Part shown: one piece after another, positions 49,443 through 59,576 of the stretch | How positions within the stretch are numbered: the stretch's first letter is position 1 | Layout: each line of letters starts with the position of its first letter | Made by a program: the position numbers and the translations under genes | The notes under the pieces: generated by a model | The model's database searches: none | What the model was told of the DNA's origin: nothing | What the model saw: the letters and a program-made list of their open reading frames with translations, nothing else | Assembly: GCF_000010405.1 (NCBI RefSeq) | Contig: NC_009465.1 | Span: 1-64,000 of the forward strand | Length of the DNA stretch: 64,000 nucleotides | DNA from: Candidatus Vesicomyosocius okutanii | GTDB lineage: Bacteria; Pseudomonadota; Gammaproteobacteria; PS1; Pseudothioglobaceae | Direction of reading: 5' to 3'

Positions 49443-50612
49443 TGTAGTTGTTGTAATAATTGATAGCCAACATAGCCATCAATCGGTAATTTATTTGCTT
49501 TTTGGTATGCTCTTGTTGTACAACGAGTCTTTTGTCCTGATATACCATTAGGTTCACCTGTATTAAAGCCTAGTTTATTTAGCGTGTTTTGAATATATTT
49601 AATATTATCATTACTAAGCGAAGGTTCGGTAATGGATTTCGCAAATAATTGATTTAAGCCTATTAAACGATCAGATAAATAGTACATATAAAATTGAGCG
49701 ATTCCACCTGAGAATAGCATGAAAATTTCGATAAATTAAAAATGCTGGGCCATTATAGTCCATTGGTAATATGAGAGATGCTTGCATACTTGAGTTGGGA
49801 AGATTAGCGCTATTTATCATACGTATACCTAAGATTTGCCATTTATTTACTATCTTTTAATACTCAAATTCGTTAGTTGGTAGTTAAAATCTTTAGGAAT
49901 ATTAACCTTACGTCCCCGACGTTCTCCTTGATACCAGCAAATATTTTTTAGAAAATATACTGCACTGGCAAAGATATCTTCTTGTGTATGCCATAAGTGA
50001 ATTTTTCCATCAAGATTAGCATCTATATCATAAGTAGCTACATTAGTGGGTATAAATTGTATGCTGCCCATGGCGCTTGCCCAAGATCCTTGAGTATTCA
50101 AAGGAAGTCTATCTTCATCGATCAGTTTAAGTAAAGTCAATAATTCATGAGTAAAAAATTCACGTCGGCGTTTATCAAAACTTAGTGTTGCAAGTGAGCG
50201 AATTATATTAATTTTTCCAATATTTTTACCATAATTAGTTTCCAAACCCCAAAGAGCTACAATAATATGAGTCGGTATACCGTATTTTTTATAATTTTCT
50301 TGTAAGTATTTTTGATATTTCTTAAGTTTTATTAAACCTTTATCAAGCCTATTCTGATTCACTCTTGAGTTTAGATAATGCCAAAAATTAAGGTTAAATT
50401 TTGTTTGGTTGCGGTCATATTTTAAGACTTTAGGATTTGGTATTAAATCATTAAAATAGTTATTAATCGTAGTTTGTGAAATGCCTAATTGAATTGCTTT
50501 GTAGTGAACTATCATTTAAGAACTGTGTAAAACTATGTGTATTAGATGTGTCTTGGGTATCATTTGTATACGCAGGTAATGTTAACAACAAACTGAAAAT
50601 AAATTTTAACAT
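49439..50612 (-). pseudogene. mltB: Membrane-bound lytic transglycosylase of the MltB type, several frameshifts
   Basis: MltB-type enzymes cut peptidoglycan glycan strands. Four frames in series cover the family. 50612 to about 50500 gives a signal peptide MLKFIFSLLLTLPAYTN. 50515-49850 gives YKAIQLGISQTT, the catalytic ALWGLETNYGKNIG (with the glutamate) and SWASAMGSIQFIPTN. About 49860-49690 in another frame gives KWQILGIRM and GPAFLIYRNFHAILRWNRS. 49720-49439 gives YYLSDRL and a peptidoglycan-binding domain ending IDGYVGYQLLQQLQ. At least three frameshifts therefore separate parts that are one gene elsewhere. Each part remains well conserved, so decay is recent. A shortened catalytic piece (221 residues) could still be made but would lack export. 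Confidence 0.85.
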
Positions 50613-50633
50613 GTCAAAATTATAATATCTAAG

Positions 50634-51548
50634 GTGTTTATTGTTTTTATCTTTTTATTTTTAAGTTCTTGTGTTAGTGAAACAGCACAAACTATTACTG
50701 GTACAACTATGGGTACTGATTATAGTATCAAAGTTTTGAACACCCAAATCTCAAAGTTAATTATTGATAAACGTCTTAATGAAATTGAGAAAATATTTTC
50801 CACTTGGGATGAAACTTCCGAGCTTTCAAAATTAAACAGAGCGCCAGTTAATCAATGGATAAAGGTATCAGATGAGTTGTTTTTTGTTTTACTCCAAGCA
50901 AAAAAAATATATAAGCAAACGCAAGGTTTTTTTGATCCTGGTATAGGTCGTTTAATTGATGTTTGGGGTTTTGGTGTTATTAAGACACAGGTAAAACCTA
51001 ATAAGGAAAAGATAGCTAAAGCACTAGCAATATCATCCATTGAGTATATACATTTAGGCGATTTACGAGTTAAAAAGCTTAAAGATGTTTATATTAATTT
51101 GTCTGCTATTGTTAAGGGTTATAGTGTAGATATTGTGGCAAATATGCTAATTCAGCAAGGACTTAAAAATTTTATAGTGGAAATTGGTGGCGAGGTAATG
51201 GCTCAAGGTCAGTGGACAATTGGTATTGAAAAGCCGAATCATAGCCTGCCAATTGCTATTGAATTGCAAAATTTAGCTATTGCCACTTCAGGAGATTATC
51301 GTAATTATTTTGTTTGGCAAGAAAAAAAATATCAACATATTTTAAATCCCAGTACAGGATTACCTGCTAATACTGACTTAAGTTCTGTTAGCGTGATTCA
51401 TGATAGCGCGATGATAGCAGATGCTTATGCAACTGCTATGATGGCAATGGGTAGTCAAAAAGCTAGAATATTAGCACAACAACTTAACTTATCAGTAGTG
51501 TTTATTTTGAATCAGTGGTATGATTTTGAAGTACTACAATTTCATTAA
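50634..51548 (+). CDS. apbE: FAD:protein FMN transferase (ApbE)
   Basis: ApbE attaches FMN to threonines of Na+-NQR or Rnf subunits and other flavoproteins in the periplasm. The 304-residue lipoprotein starts at a GTG with a short hydrophobic stretch and lipobox LSSC (cysteine near residue 12), then TTMGTDYSIKV, VDIVANMLIQQGLKNFIVEIGGEV, and the C-terminal HILNPSTGLPA with DAYATAMMAMG. No nqr or rnf gene is in the window. It is divergent from the broken mltB with about 20 bp between starts. Confidence 0.9.
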   Translation: MFIVFIFLFLSSCVSETAQTITGTTMGTDYSIKVLNTQISKLIIDKRLNEIEKIFSTWDETSELSKLNRAPVNQWIKVSDELFFVLLQAKKIYKQTQGFFDPGIGRLIDVWGFGVIKTQVKPNKEKIAKALAISSIEYIHLGDLRVKKLKDVYINLSAIVKGYSVDIVANMLIQQGLKNFIVEIGGEVMAQGQWTIGIEKPNHSLPIAIELQNLAIATSGDYRNYFVWQEKKYQHILNPSTGLPANTDLSSVSVIHDSAMIADAYATAMMAMGSQKARILAQQLNLSVVFILNQWYDFEVLQFH

Positions 51549-52238
51549 AATATAACCTTTATTATAGTATGTGTATTTACACTAAGATTTGTCAGTATTT
51601 TTTTGTTTGATTAAAATAAAAAAATATTTAGTTATATGCTATTTGTAGAAACGTTAAAGTTTAGAACTTTAGATGATTTTTAGTTAGTTATATTTGTTGA
51701 ATATTAATATTTATGTTGTTAGGATATTTACAACACTCGATTGCATTGTATGATTCTATGGAATCTATTAGATATTGGTTAAATGATTTTAATCAAAAAA
51801 TTATTAATGGATATTTCACATGTCTAAGCTATAGATAAGACGAGGTAAAAGAATTACAGATAATAGTTGATAATGCTAAAAAATTATAGAAAATTTAGTA
51901 AGTAAATGGTTATCATCTATACAATAGGATTATATTATCAATATATTTATGTAGTATGTTATATGGATTCTATCAAAGTATGAAATATTTAATCAAGTGA
52001 TAGTTAAGATCTAAAAAACAGGATATGTTTTTAAAATAAAAGAATTTGTATAACGTGTTTAATTTAGTTGATGGTGTAAGTAAAAGTATTGCTATGCATG
52101 TGTATATCATGTATTTGATGTGCTTGTATATGGATAAATATCTAATCTTAACGAGTTAGAAGAATAAGTTTGATTGTTTAAAAATTTTAGGTGAAATATT
52201 AAAATTATTGAAAAATTGAAACATCTAAGAGATTTGTG
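51549..52238. other. 690-bp gene-free spacer between apbE and crcB
   Basis: The longest non-coding stretch in the window. All frames are short; phrases such as a 42-codon frame from the ATG at 51713 do not resemble a known family. It may be the remains of a gene decayed beyond recognition. No inverted repeat of note or fluoride-riboswitch pattern was recognised upstream of crcB. Confidence 0.4.
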
Positions 52239-52631
52239 ATGAGTGTTTTATTCACAATTTTTGTGATTGGTATAGGTGCAACTATCGGTGCTAGTATGCG
52301 TTATTATTTAACCCAATTAATGAACGCTACACTTATATCTGATTTTCCTTATAGCACTTTGGCTGTTAATATTTTAGGATCGTTTTTAGCGGGTATATTG
52401 GTAGTTATTATATTAGAAAGAGCTACTTTACATGAGGCTTATCGGTTGATGTTGTTAATTGGTTTGACTGGGTCGCTAACAACTATGTCAACTTTATCTT
52501 GGGAATCTATTGAAATGATTAGTTTTGGGTATTACGGTCAAGCAGGGTTGAACATCCTACTTAATGTTGTTTTATCTCTACTTGCTACCGGCATAGGAGT
52601 GATATTGGGCCGATATTTTTTGATTTCTTAG
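52239..52631 (+). CDS. crcB: Fluoride export channel CrcB/Fluc
   Basis: CrcB (Fluc) forms dimeric channels that let fluoride leave the cell. The 130-residue protein has four hydrophobic helices with GATIGASMRYYLTQ near the start, the GFCGGLTT-like LGLTGSLTTMSTLSWE stretch (here IGLTGSLTTMST), and the conserved asparagine in TLAVNILGSFLAG. A GTG one codon earlier is possible; the ATG has AAGAGA at suitable distance. It overlaps the convergent gshB stop by 4 bp. Confidence 0.92.
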   Translation: MSVLFTIFVIGIGATIGASMRYYLTQLMNATLISDFPYSTLAVNILGSFLAGILVVIILERATLHEAYRLMLLIGLTGSLTTMSTLSWESIEMISFGYYGQAGLNILLNVVLSLLATGIGVILGRYFLIS

Positions 52632-53590
52632 TAATGACTAATTTTAATCTTTTGTTCGATAACATCAAATAATTCACCTGCAATATTAAGATTAAATTGT
52701 TTGTCTAATTCACGAATACAGGTTGGACTGGTGACGTTAATTTCAGTAATATAATCACCAATTACGTCTAGTCCAACAAATATTAAGCCTTTAGCTTTAA
52801 GAGTGGGAGAGATTTGTTTGCATAAATAATAATCATGTTTACTTAAGGGTTGTCCAATGCCAATTGCACCTGCTGCTAAATTGCCTTTAAAGTTTCCTTT
52901 TGCGGGAATACGAGCAAGTGCATAATCAACCGGCTTACCATTAATTAATAAAATACGTTTATCACCTTTAGTAATATCAGGTAAAAATTCTTGTACCATG
53001 ATTGGTTTTTTACCATTATTTGTTAGGCGTTTTAGTATTGCATCTATTTTTATATCGTTTGTTTTAAATTTAAAAATATCATGCCCTCCCATGCCGTCAA
53101 GTGGTTTAATAATAGCGGTATTTTGTATTTTGATAAAGGTTTTGATTTGCATTTGATTGCTACTAATTAGTGTTTTTGGTATACAATGCGGGAAATTTAG
53201 GGCAAATAGTTTTTCATTGGCATCTCGTAAAGATTGTGGTTTATTAATGATTAATGTATTTTTGTTTTCAGATTGTTCTAATAAATAAGTTGCGTAAATA
53301 TAGTTCATATTGAATGGAGGGTCTTTACGCATTAGAATAACGTTAAATTCACTAAGTATCATTATTGTATTTGTTTCTTTCTTAAACCAATGATTAAGAT
53401 TATCATGAACCGTAGTTTTTGCACAATTAGCAAATACTGATCCATCTTGAGCAAATAGATCACAAGTATTAAAAGTGTAAATCTCCCAGCCTCGTTTTGA
53501 TGCCTCTAGCATCATAGCCAAGGAAGAGTCCTTTTTTGGATTAATATTGTTGATATTATCCATTAATACAGCAATTTTTATTTTTTTCAT
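52628..53590 (-). CDS. gshB: Glutathione synthetase
   Basis: GshB adds glycine to gamma-glutamylcysteine. The 320-residue ATP-grasp protein has the N-terminal IKIAVLMDNINNINPKKDSSLAMMLEA, the ATP-grasp motifs IIKPLDGMGGHDIFK and MVQEFLPDITKGDKRILLING, and VTSPTCIRELDKQF near the end. The frame stays open to 53665 across the initiator tRNA; the ATG at 53590 matches family N-termini. gshA is not in the window. Confidence 0.95.
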   Translation of the reverse strand: MKKIKIAVLMDNINNINPKKDSSLAMMLEASKRGWEIYTFNTCDLFAQDGSVFANCAKTTVHDNLNHWFKKETNTIMILSEFNVILMRKDPPFNMNYIYATYLLEQSENKNTLIINKPQSLRDANEKLFALNFPHCIPKTLISSNQMQIKTFIKIQNTAIIKPLDGMGGHDIFKFKTNDIKIDAILKRLTNNGKKPIMVQEFLPDITKGDKRILLINGKPVDYALARIPAKGNFKGNLAAGAIGIGQPLSKHDYYLCKQISPTLKAKGLIFVGLDVIGDYITEINVTSPTCIRELDKQFNLNIAGELFDVIEQKIKISHY

Positions 53591-53609
53591 AATTCTTAGT
53601 ATTATAGTG

Positions 53610-53615
53610 TATAAT
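53610..53615 (+). promoter_or_regulatory. -10 element of the initiator tRNA / nusA operon
   Basis: TATAAT 13 bases before the tRNA 5' end. The spacer from gshB is only 38 bp, so this must serve the tRNA and possibly rimP-nusA read-through. Confidence 0.5.
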
Positions 53616-53628
53616 TCACACCCTTTAG

Positions 53629-53705
<77 letters not shown>

Positions 53706-53712
53706 GTTAAGT

Positions 53713-53743
53713 ACTTTTTTATTAACTAGGTTAATAAAAAAGT
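53713..53743. repeat. Perfect 14-bp inverted repeat after the initiator tRNA
   Basis: ACTTTTTTATTAAC at 53713-53726, a TAG loop, and its exact complement at 53730-53743. All but four pairs are A-T. It lies between the tRNA and the terminator and may guide processing of the tRNA 3' trailer. Confidence 0.6.
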
Positions 53744-53751
53744 TGATTAAG

Positions 53752-53773
53752 ACCCCATTTATAGGGGTTTTTT
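53752..53773 (+). terminator. Rho-independent terminator after the initiator tRNA
   Basis: ACCCC, a 7-base loop, GGGGT and then a run of six T in all. This is the cleanest intrinsic terminator in the window. It lies before rimP, so read-through or another promoter must serve the nusA operon. Confidence 0.85.
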
Positions 53774-53807
53774 GTTATGCATTGAAAGATAAAGTTAATA
53801 GAAATAT

Positions 53808-54269
53808 ATGGCAAGAGTAACTGACAAAATTACCCATTTAATTAAGCCTGTTATTGAAGGTATGGGTTATGAATTGTTGGGTATTGAGTATGTCGCTAGT
53901 GGTAAATATAGCATCTTGAGAATTTTTATTGATACAAATAAAAGTATTAGTGTTAATGATTGTGAAATAGTTTCTCGTCAATTGAGTAGTATTTTTGATA
54001 TAGAAGAACCGATTAGTGGTCAATACAATTTGGAGGTTTCATCTCCTGGTATTGAGCGCCCATTATTTCATAAGGGGCATTATCAGTGTTTTTTAGGTTT
54101 TAATGTTAAGTTACATATGTTTAGGCCGATTAGTGGTCAAAGCAATTTTTTTGGTGTTATTGGTAGTGTTAGTGAGATTAATAATACGATTGAGCTGGTT
54201 GGTGAATTAGGAGCAATTATTTTGGATATTGATTTGATTAAAAAAGCAAATTTAGTGGTTGATTTTTAA
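53808..54269 (+). CDS. rimP: Ribosome maturation factor RimP
   Basis: RimP helps mature the 30S subunit. The 153-residue protein has the conserved N-terminal GYELLGIEYVASGKYSILRIFID, the VSSPGIERPLF motif and the C-terminal SH3-like domain. It begins the rimP-nusA-infB-rbfA-truB translation cluster in the usual order. Confidence 0.95.
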   Translation: MARVTDKITHLIKPVIEGMGYELLGIEYVASGKYSILRIFIDTNKSISVNDCEIVSRQLSSIFDIEEPISGQYNLEVSSPGIERPLFHKGHYQCFLGFNVKLHMFRPISGQSNFFGVIGSVSEINNTIELVGELGAIILDIDLIKKANLVVDF

Positions 54270-54309
54270 GCTCAATTAGGTAACTTGGGTAATGTAGGAG
54301 AGTAAAGAA

Positions 54310-55785
54310 ATGGACGGTAAAGAATTATTTTTAATGGTTGAGGCGATTTCAAATGAGAAAAATATCTCTAAAGAAGAGGTGCTTGAGTCGTTAGAAAAAG
54401 CATTAGCTATTGCGACAAAAAAACGAAATAATATTGATGCATATGTTGAAATTAATAGACAAACAGGCGAGTTCTTAACCTTTAGACAATGGATGGTTGT
54501 GGCAGATGGTGAGTTGTTTGTTGATGATGATGGCACTGAGTTTGATTTAGAATTACACATTTATGAAAAAGACACGGATGGTTTAGTGGTTGATGATTAT
54601 ATGCGTAAGCCAATTGAAACACAAGAGTTTGGCCGTATTGCGGCACAAATTGTTAAGCAAGTAATTATTCAAAAGGTTCGTGAAGCAGAAAGAGAAGTAA
54701 TTGTTAATGATTATTCCTCACGAATTGGCGAAGTTATTATGGTTACGGTTAAACGTGTTGATAGAGGAAATATTTATGTTGATATGGGTGGTGTTGATGG
54801 CATGATTCCTAAATTTGACTTGATTCCTAATGAGTCGGTACGTAAAAATGACCGTTTAAGAGCTTATATTAAAGAGGTAAAGTCTTCTATTCGTGGTGTA
54901 CAAATTTTTCTATCACGTAGCGTGTCTGAAATGATGATTGAGCTATTCAAAATGGAAGTGCCAGAAATTTCTGCAGGTGTGATTGAGATTATGGGTGGTA
55001 GTAGAGACCCAGGTTTGCGTTCAAAACTAGCAGTTAGAGCTAAAGATAAACGTATAGATCCAATTGGGTCTTGTATTGGCATGCGTGGTGCGCGTGTTCA
55101 GGCGGTATCGAATGAGCTAAATGCTGAGCGTGTTGATATTATTCTTTGGGATGAAGATCCTGCACAATTTGTTATTAATGCAATGGCACCTGCTGAAGTG
55201 AGTTCAATTATTGTTGATGAAAATAAACATTCAATGGATATTGCAGTTGAGGATGAGCAGCTAGCATTAGCTATTGGTCGTGGCGGCCAAAATATTAAGC
55301 TTGCTTCTCGTTTGACTGGTTGGAAATTAAATGTGATGTCAACAATTCAAGCTGACGAAGAGCAAGTACAGGAGATGCAAAAAATTAGCGATAAGCTTGC
55401 TGATCAATTAGGTGTTGATTCTGAAGTGGCGGGTGTATTGATTGAAGAAGGGTTTGATAGTGTGGATGAGTTAGTTGATGCAGATACGCAAGTTTTAGGA
55501 AATATAGAAGAATTTGATGCATCAATGGTTGAAGAACTCCAAGAACGTGCATCAGATGCACAATTAGTACAAGCCTTGGGAGATGCAGAAGCTTCTGAAA
55601 TACTTATGAGTGTTGAAGGTGTTAATGAGGATTTGGCAAGTGTATTAATTGAAGTAGACATTTTTACTGTTGATGATTTAGCTGAATTGTCTATTGATGA
55701 ATTACTAGATATCCAAGATATGGATATTGAAATAGCATCAAGTATTATCATGACCGCAAGAGAAAATGAAGGATGGTTTGATTAA
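54310..55785 (+). CDS. nusA: Transcription termination/antitermination factor NusA
   Basis: NusA binds RNA polymerase and nascent RNA to modulate pausing and termination. The 491-residue protein has the N-terminal polymerase-binding domain, an S1 domain (GEVIMVTVKRVDRGNIYVDMGGVDGMIP near residues 141-168), two KH domains (GMRGARVQAVSNEL and LAIGRGGQNIKLA), and two C-terminal acidic helix-hairpin-helix repeats as in gammaproteobacteria. AGGAGAG precedes the ATG. Confidence 0.97.
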   Translation: MDGKELFLMVEAISNEKNISKEEVLESLEKALAIATKKRNNIDAYVEINRQTGEFLTFRQWMVVADGELFVDDDGTEFDLELHIYEKDTDGLVVDDYMRKPIETQEFGRIAAQIVKQVIIQKVREAEREVIVNDYSSRIGEVIMVTVKRVDRGNIYVDMGGVDGMIPKFDLIPNESVRKNDRLRAYIKEVKSSIRGVQIFLSRSVSEMMIELFKMEVPEISAGVIEIMGGSRDPGLRSKLAVRAKDKRIDPIGSCIGMRGARVQAVSNELNAERVDIILWDEDPAQFVINAMAPAEVSSIIVDENKHSMDIAVEDEQLALAIGRGGQNIKLASRLTGWKLNVMSTIQADEEQVQEMQKISDKLADQLGVDSEVAGVLIEEGFDSVDELVDADTQVLGNIEEFDASMVEELQERASDAQLVQALGDAEASEILMSVEGVNEDLASVLIEVDIFTVDDLAELSIDELLDIQDMDIEIASSIIMTARENEGWFD

Positions 55786-55838
55786 TTGATCATGAGAATT
55801 TATTTTAAGTTAATAATTATAAAAAATAGGCAAGTATT

Positions 55839-58286
55839 ATGGCACACACGGTTCAAACACTCTCTAAACTACTGAAAAAGACGCCTGATGAGGTAGTTAC
55901 AATTCTAGCGAATGCTGGTGTTGATGGTAAAAATTCAGATTCTGTCATTTCAGCAGAAGAAAGAAAAATATTAATGAGTAGTCTTTCAAAGCGTCCAATT
56001 AGAAGATCTAGCATGTCTGTTTTTCGTAAAGCAGGTACTAAGTCCAATGCCGTTTCAGTGAGTGACGTTAAAGTAAAAGTTAGGTCAAAACGCTTGACAC
56101 AGCCAATTACAATGATTGATGAACAGTCTAAAGTTGTTGCTAACGAAATGGCTAGAGCTGCTCTAGCTGCTTTGGATGCTGGTCGTAATGCAGATGAAAT
56201 ATTATTGGCCCAAGATGCTAGGCGTTTGGAAATGGTGCGTTTGCAAAAAGCCCAAGTAGAAGTGGTAGAGATCCAGAAAGAAACGGTTAAAAAAGTGCAA
56301 GAGAAAGAAGCTGAAAAGAAAGTTGAAAAACTAAAAACGGCAGACAAGCCTAAAGAAGGTAATAAACCTAAACGCTTACGTAATACTTCTAGCGATAATA
56401 ATACTCGCAAGCAACTTCATGTCGCTAGACATAATCCCAATCGAAGATTAAAGAAAAAAGATAGAACACATTTGTCACAAAAAATACAAGCAGAACAAGC
56501 GCAACATGCTTTCCAAAAACCTATTGAAAAAGTAATTCATGAAGTTGCTATTGTTGGGAATATCAAGGTAACTGAACTTGCACAAAAGATGGCTACTAAA
56601 GCTGGTGAAGTGCTTAAAGTGTTAATGGGTATGGGTGTTATGGTGACATTGAATGATGTAATTGACCAAGATACTGCCTTGTTAGTTGTAGAAGAAATGG
56701 GCCATAAAGGTATTATTAGTGTTGAAGAAACCATTGAAGATGTATTAATTGAACAGTTAAAATATAATGAGCATGAAAGTGCTAGACCACCTATTGTAAC
56801 TATTATGGGTCATGTTGATCATGGTAAGACCTCACTTCTCGATTACATCCGTCAAGCCAAAGTAGCGCATGGTGAAGTTGGCGGTATTACGCAACATATT
56901 GGCGCTTATCAAGTTCAGTCAAATGGTAATATTATTACTTTTATTGACACACCAGGACATGCGGCGTTTTCAAAAATGCGTTTTCGGGGTGCTAATGTGA
57001 CCGATATTGTTATTTTAGTGGTGGCTGCTGATGATGGCGTGATGCCACAGACGATTGAGTCTATTAAACATACACAAATTGTTGGCGTGCCTATGATTGT
57101 TGCAATTAATAAGATAGATAAAGAAGGGACGGATGTTGATAAAATTAAGCAAGTCCTTTCAACGTATGATGTAATCTCTGAAGATTGGGGTGGTGATGTG
57201 ATAATGGTTCCTGTATCAGCTCATACTGGCGAAGGTGTGGATGCTTTATTAGATGCTATTTCACTCACTGCCGAGATTTTAGAATTCTCGGCAGTGAGTG
57301 AAGGTCCAGCGCATGGCACTGTACTAGAAGCACGTCTTGAAAAAGGTCGTGGTAAGGTGACCACTATTTTAGTACAATCAGGTACATTGAATAAAGGAGA
57401 TATTATGATTGCTGGATTCGAATATGGCAAAGTTAAGCAAATTGTGGATGATAAAGGTAAAATACTTAAATTAGCTATGCCATCAATGCCTGTAGAGGTG
57501 TTAGGTTTGTCTGGTGTGCCTAACTCCGGTGATGAAGTAATAGTTGTAGGTAGTGAGAGAAAGGCTCGTGAGGTGGCTGATTTTAGAAAATCTAAAGATC
57601 GTGAAGTGCAGTTGCAGAAACAGCAAGCATCGAAAATGGAAAATTTTTTAATGAAAATGGAAAAAGGTGATATTTCAACCGTTAATGTATTACTTAAAGC
57701 GGATGTTAGAGGTTCAGCGCAAGCATTAATTGAAGCCTTAGAGGAATTATCAACGGATGAGGTTAGAGTGAAAGTAGTGTCAAGTGGTGTTGGCGGTATT
57801 AACAATACTGATATTACATTAGCAGCAACTTCTAGTGCTTTAGTACTTGGTTTTAATGTTCGTGCTGATGCTGTTGCACGTAAAACAGCTGACAATGAAG
57901 GTGTTCGTGTTGAATATTACTCAATTATATATAACTTAATTAATGATGTTAAAGCTATTATGAGTGGTTTACTCAGCCCAGAATTGAGTGAAAATATTAT
58001 TGGTATTGCCTCTGTTAAAAATATATTTAAATCTCAAAAAATGGGTGATATTGCTGGGTGTATGGTGGATGAAGGTATGGTTAAACGTGATAGCCTAATT
58101 CGAGTATTACGTGATAGTGTAGTTATCTTTGATGGTAAACTGGAGTCATTAAGACGTTTTAAAGATGATGTGAATGAAGTTAAATCAGGTACTGAATGTG
58201 GTATTGGTGTACTTAATTATACAGATGTACAACCAGGTGATCAAATAGAAATCTTTGAACGTGTTGAAAGGGCGCGTATACTTTAA
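55839..58286 (+). CDS. infB: Translation initiation factor IF-2
   Basis: IF-2 is the GTPase that positions initiator tRNA on the 30S subunit. The 815-residue protein has the N-terminal IF2_N domain ([19 protein letters not shown]), a charged coiled linker near residues 100-220, the GTPase with GHVDHGKT at 324-331, DTPGHAAF and NKIDKE, and two C-terminal barrels with the fMet-tRNA site. Within the G-domain exit, codons near 474-488 form a perfect 17-bp inverted repeat (57260-57302), reported separately. Confidence 0.97.
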   Translation: MAHTVQTLSKLLKKTPDEVVTILANAGVDGKNSDSVISAEERKILMSSLSKRPIRRSSMSVFRKAGTKSNAVSVSDVKVKVRSKRLTQPITMIDEQSKVVANEMARAALAALDAGRNADEILLAQDARRLEMVRLQKAQVEVVEIQKETVKKVQEKEAEKKVEKLKTADKPKEGNKPKRLRNTSSDNNTRKQLHVARHNPNRRLKKKDRTHLSQKIQAEQAQHAFQKPIEKVIHEVAIVGNIKVTELAQKMATKAGEVLKVLMGMGVMVTLNDVIDQDTALLVVEEMGHKGIISVEETIEDVLIEQLKYNEHESARPPIVTIMGHVDHGKTSLLDYIRQAKVAHGEVGGITQHIGAYQVQSNGNIITFIDTPGHAAFSKMRFRGANVTDIVILVVAADDGVMPQTIESIKHTQIVGVPMIVAINKIDKEGTDVDKIKQVLSTYDVISEDWGGDVIMVPVSAHTGEGVDALLDAISLTAEILEFSAVSEGPAHGTVLEARLEKGRGKVTTILVQSGTLNKGDIMIAGFEYGKVKQIVDDKGKILKLAMPSMPVEVLGLSGVPNSGDEVIVVGSERKAREVADFRKSKDREVQLQKQQASKMENFLMKMEKGDISTVNVLLKADVRGSAQALIEALEELSTDEVRVKVVSSGVGGINNTDITLAATSSALVLGFNVRADAVARKTADNEGVRVEYYSIIYNLINDVKAIMSGLLSPELSENIIGIASVKNIFKSQKMGDIAGCMVDEGMVKRDSLIRVLRDSVVIFDGKLESLRRFKDDVNEVKSGTECGIGVLNYTDVQPGDQIEIFERVERARIL
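57260..57302. repeat. Perfect 17-bp inverted repeat inside infB
   Basis: TTCACTCACTGCCGAGA at 57260-57276 is followed, after a 9-base loop, by its exact complement at 57286-57302. With about half G+C pairs it is far stronger than any other stem seen here. It encodes [14 protein letters not shown] at a normally variable junction after the IF-2 G-domain. Confidence 0.9.
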
Positions 58287-58300
58287 AATTTTTGATATAA

Positions 58301-58645
58301 GTGTTAGAACAAGAACAAGCCTCTTATAGAGTTGAAAGAATTAACGAATTGATTCGTCGTGAGTTGACGTTATTGTTAAGAACCTCTATTAAAGATCCAA
58401 GGTTACGTGACATGATAATTACTGATGTACTGATAAGTCGTGATTTAAGTAGTGCTAAGGTTTTTTATACAGTTATTAAAGAAGACAAAAAAATGATTGA
58501 ACCACTACTTGATAAAGCTAGTGGTTTTTTTCGTATACATTTATCTAAAACGATTGATCTTCGTCACACACCTGTACTTAGGTTTATCTTTGACTCTGCG
58601 CCTAATACAGGCGCAAGAATTGAACAACTACTATCTAAATTGTAA
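58301..58645 (+). CDS. rbfA: Ribosome-binding factor A
   Basis: RbfA binds the 30S subunit during late maturation. The 114-residue KH-like protein has YRVERINELIRRELTLLL near residues 8-25, ITDVLISRDLSSAKVFYTV, and DLRHTPVLRFIFD near residues 85-97. It starts at GTG, 14 bp after infB, with truB following by 22 bp. Confidence 0.95.
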   Translation: MLEQEQASYRVERINELIRRELTLLLRTSIKDPRLRDMIITDVLISRDLSSAKVFYTVIKEDKKMIEPLLDKASGFFRIHLSKTIDLRHTPVLRFIFDSAPNTGARIEQLLSKL

Positions 58646-58667
58646 AAGACTATTATATTAATATTAC

Positions 58668-59576
58668 ATGTTAAGGCGTAATCCAAAAGGTAGAAGTATT
58701 AATGGTATTGTTTTATTAGATAAAGATATTGGGTTAAGTTCTAACGCTGCCTTACAAAAAGTAAAACGACTTTTTTTTGCTAAAAAGGCCGGACATACAG
58801 GTGCACTAGACTTTTCGGCTAGTGGTATTTTGCCAATCTGTTTAGGACAAGCTACTAAAATTGCACAGTTTTTACTAGAGGACGATAAACGTTATTTTGT
58901 GCGTGGTAAATTGGGGCAAATAAGTGATACTGGTGATTGCGAAGGCAGTATTATCAAAACCCAACCTTTTGAACATTTAAGTGATAGTGAAATTGCTAAG
59001 GTAACTGCAAGTTTTAAAGGTAATATTTTTCAGATTCCTCCTATGTACTCAGCACTTAAAAGAGATGGACAACCATTATATAAGCTTGCTAGAAAAGGCA
59101 TAGAAGTAGAAAGAGAGTCTCGTCTAGTTACCATTTATAAAATTATCTATCTTGGGTATAAAAACGGCATACTTTCACTTGAAGTAACATGTTCTAAAGG
59201 TACTTATATTCGTACTTTGATAGAAGATATTGGGGAAAAATTGAGTTGTGGCGCTCATGTTATTGAGCTTAGACGTACAGGTTTTGCACATATTGATATC
59301 AGGCAAACCTTGACATTTTCTGAACTTGAAATTTTGGCATCTAATGATTATCAAGCACTGGATGAGAAAATACTTGCCAGTGAAGATATGTTATTAGGCC
59401 TTGAAGATGTTTATCTGAGTAAGGTTCAAAGTTTGGATATAAAATTTGGTAGAGAAATTCAGACAGATAAGCAAGGATTACTTAAAGTGAAGTTATTTAA
59501 TGAGAAAAAACAATTTTTGGGTATTGGACAATGTCAAGGAAATGGAATAATTTTACCAAAAAAATTATTTATATGA
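58668..59576 (+). CDS. truB: tRNA pseudouridine-55 synthase TruB
   Basis: TruB makes pseudouridine 55 in the T-loop of tRNAs. The 302-residue protein has GIVLLDKDIGLSSN at residues 13-26, the catalytic aspartate in KAGHTGALDFSASGILPICLGQATK, the VRGKLGQISDTGDCEG segment, and the C-terminal PUA-like domain. The usual KPxGxTS becomes KDIGLSS and the GTLDPxATG becomes GALDFSASG. Last gene of the nusA cluster; rpsO and pnp do not follow. Confidence 0.95.
   Translation: MLRRNPKGRSINGIVLLDKDIGLSSNAALQKVKRLFFAKKAGHTGALDFSASGILPICLGQATKIAQFLLEDDKRYFVRGKLGQISDTGDCEGSIIKTQPFEHLSDSEIAKVTASFKGNIFQIPPMYSALKRDGQPLYKLARKGIEVERESRLVTIYKIIYLGYKNGILSLEVTCSKGTYIRTLIEDIGEKLSCGAHVIELRRTGFAHIDIRQTLTFSELEILASNDYQALDEKILASEDMLLGLEDVYLSKVQSLDIKFGREIQTDKQGLLKVKLFNEKKQFLGIGQCQGNGIILPKKLFI

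Noticed and set aside
55853-56410. 185-codon reverse-strand frame inside infB
   Set aside because: Antisense shadow of the IF-2 N-terminal region; no recognisable protein.
57221-57895. 224-codon reverse-strand frame inside infB
   Set aside because: It is the complement of conserved IF-2 codons, serine/threonine-rich as such shadows are, and has no motif of its own.
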